Assembly (NCBI GenBank): GCA_033220425.1
Contig: CM065646.1
Span: forward strand, 4,347,501-4,411,500
Origin: Lepraria neglecta
Lineage: Eukaryota; Ascomycota; Lecanoromycetes; Lecanorales; Stereocaulaceae
Direction: 5' to 3'
Length of the DNA: 64,000 nucleotides
Shown one piece after another: positions 61,912 to 64,000 of this stretch. Position numbers and translations under genes: made by a program. The notes under the pieces were generated by a model that was given only the letters and a program-made list of their open reading frames with translations, ran no database searches and was not told the origin of the DNA. Numbering within the stretch: the first letter of the stretch is position 1; every line of letters starts with the position of its first letter.

Positions 61912-64000
61912 ATGGCGCCCCATCAGCAAACGCTTCGAGACCGGCAAGTAGGTAGGCCTGCCACTATGTGTATGATTTTCAGAACTTTGGACCTGACTCT
62001 TCATAGCGTCGCTGGGGAAAATACTCAATCTCAATCATGCCCCGGCAACCTCCTCCGCGAACGGCCATGAGTCATCCGCTGCCCATGGACTCGTGCCTCA
62101 ATCAACGCCCATCCTGAACTCCGATGGGGACCCCATATGGAAGGTCCTCGTGTTCGATGACTTGGGCAGAGACGTGATTAGTAGTGTCTTGAGGGTCAAT
62201 GACCTTCGCGGTTTCGGTGTTACAATACATCTGTTGGTAGCCTCCCTGAAGCTTCATTAAGGTTAGCTATGCTAACCAAGTCAGTAACATCAATGCTCAG
62301 CGTCACCCTATACCCGATGTTCCAGTTCTATACCTTCTTGAGCCTACCGCGGCGAACCTTAGCCTCATCAACGCAGATCTCGCCCGAAGTCTGTACGCTG
62401 ACGCCTACATAAATTTCCTCTCATCAATACCGCGGCCATTAATGGAGGACTTTGCAGCACAAATAGCGGAAACAGGCACAGCCGAAAGCGTAGCCCAGAT
62501 GTATGATCAGTATCTAAACTTCATTGTTGGCGAGCCGGACTTATTCAGCTTGGGCATGGGGAAAGATACATATTGGGCATTGAACAGCCCACAAGCCACA
62601 GATGATGAGATAGATGTATTAGTAGATAGAACAGTCAGCGGTCTCTTTAGCGTGGTAGTTACAATGGGTCGGTCTGCTCAAAGAATGGTTGAGAGGGGTA
62701 GCTAACGTCTAAATAGGCTCTATACCAATCATTCGATGTCCAAAAGGCGGTCCAGCAGAGATGATAGCAGCAAAATTGGACCGCAAGCTCAGAGATCACA
62801 TCCTGAATTCCAAAGACAACCTCTTCTCCAGCCATGGTCAACGGCCAACATCCGCTTCTGGTACACCTTCATCGAGGCCTGTTCTCGTCATTGTAGATCG
62901 CAATGTCGATCTGATCCCTATGCTTTCGCATTCCTGGACATACCAATCACTCGTTCATGACGTCCTGAACATGCACCTGAACCGCATCACAATGGAGACA
63001 TTAGCTGATGCGGAGAACCCAAGCAAGGGTAATGTGAAGAGAGCATATGATCTGAACTCCAATGACTTCTTCTGGGCGCGAAACGCTGCAATACCTTTCC
63101 CTCAGGTAGCCGAAGACATTGATACAGAACTTACAAAATACAAAGACGATGCCAGTGAGATAACTAAGAAGACCGGTGTTTCTTCTATCGAGGATCTGAA
63201 CGAGACAGGCTCATCGGCATCCCATCTCAAAGCTGCGATTACCCTGCTTCCGGAGCTTAGAGAACGGAAAGCAATTCTGGATATGCATATGAACATAGCA
63301 ACAGCATTGTTGGAGGGAATCAAGTCACGACAATTGGACAACTTCTTCCAGATCGAAGAGAATATCACCAAGCAAACCAAAGCTCAAATGCTCGAACTAC
63401 TCAACGATCCTGAAAAAGGCAAAGAACCTCTGGACAAGCTTCGACTTTTTATCATCTGGTTCCTCAGCACCGAGCAAGAAGTGTCTCGACCCGAAATGGA
63501 TCGATTCGAGGAAGCTCTCACACGCTCGGGGGCAGACATCACAGCACTAGCCTATGTCAAGCGCGTTCGTGACGAGACCCGCATGACAATGATGAATTCT
63601 GCCCCCTCTGCTCCCACCCAACCGTCCACAGACTCTAACCTTTTCCGCGGCTTCTCCTCTATTTCCAACCGTCTTACAGATCGTCTCGGCGCTGGTGCCC
63701 TAGGCACAAACTTTGAAACCCTCATCTCGGGTGTCAAGAACTTTCTCCCAGCCAACAAAGATATCACTATCACGAAGATCGTTGAGTCTCTCATGGATCC
63801 TGCCTCGGCATCTTCTTCCGCGATTGCCAAAACAGAAGATTATCTACATTTCGATCCTCGCTCAGCTAACGCAAGGGGCACCATGCCAGGCGCCCCGGCA
63901 TCTCGGCAAGGCACACAGAATGCGCCTGCCGGCTTTGGCCCCGGCACAAACGCAACTTTCGGCCAAAGGAGACAGGGGTTCAGCGAAGCCATAGTGTTTA
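61912..64000 (+). CDS. SLY1: SLY1, Sec1/Munc18-family ER-Golgi vesicle fusion protein (3' end outside window)
   Basis: Exons 61912-61951, 62007-62232, 62285-62667 and 62717 onward. The first junction restores [17 protein letters not shown], the second [20 protein letters not shown], and the third [16 protein letters not shown], all Sly1-like. Other landmarks: [79 protein letters not shown] and [20 protein letters not shown]. About 640 residues lie within the window and the last visible part is the variable stretch after [22 protein letters not shown] proteins of this type bind the syntaxin Sed5/Ufe1 N-terminus and chaperone SNARE assembly between ER and Golgi. No lesion in the visible part. 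Confidence 0.95.

Noticed and set aside
1-64000. tRNA, rRNA, CRISPR array or secondary-metabolite cluster
   Set aside because: No T-loop-like GGTTCGAATCC sequence with a plausible cloverleaf, no spaced direct repeats, and no PKS/NRPS/terpene core motif was seen by eye.

Overview
The window is nuclear DNA of a filamentous ascomycete (Pezizomycotina). Genes carry one to nine introns of about 45-60 nt with GT..CTRAY..AG signals and lie on both strands without operons. The content includes a HET-domain gene, a Zn2Cys6 regulator, secreted S1/P1 nuclease, phospholipase B and oxalate decarboxylase, a CBM19-like mucin, and a pogo/Fot1-type DNA transposon remnant. A Leotiomycetes-like origin is possible, but I cannot establish it from sequence alone.

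The left part (1-40 kb) is accessory in character. From left to right it holds: a HET-domain protein cut by the window edge; a three-exon secreted phospholipase B; a decayed pogo/Fot1 element with terminal inverted repeats; a 4-TM membrane protein; a wrecked ankyrin-repeat gene; a 2.9-kb gene desert; a Ser/Thr-rich secreted protein; an S1/P1 nuclease; a Zn2Cys6 factor; a small secreted protein; an F-box-like protein; a 4.7-kb ruin of a large secreted protein; a HAD phosphatase; a 70-aa zinc-finger protein; a bicupin oxalate decarboxylase; ALG13; a broken multi-TM gene; a small membrane protein; and a CorA-like transporter.

The right part (40.7-64 kb) is a dense block of conserved housekeeping genes: mitoribosomal mS35 (RSM24), a C3H zinc-finger protein, dihydroorotase (URA4), mitochondrial rRNA 2'-O-methyltransferase (MRM1), phospholipase D (SPO14/PLD1), a DUF218 protein, a ten-exon PNUTS/Ppn1-type PP1 regulator, and the SM protein SLY1, which runs off the right edge.

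The clearest pattern beyond ordinary annotation is decay. Four loci (transposase, ankyrin gene, large secreted protein, multi-TM protein) keep recognisable protein family sequence and often splice signals, but are broken. Many of their stops (CAA/CAG/CGA to TAA/TAG/TGA) are what C-to-T transitions of the RIP type would leave. One stop is instead created exactly at the junction of a 21-bp tandem duplication. I found no CRISPR array, tRNA, rRNA, biosynthetic gene cluster or convincing undescribed system. Exon joins come from reading frames and splice consensus by eye, not from transcripts.
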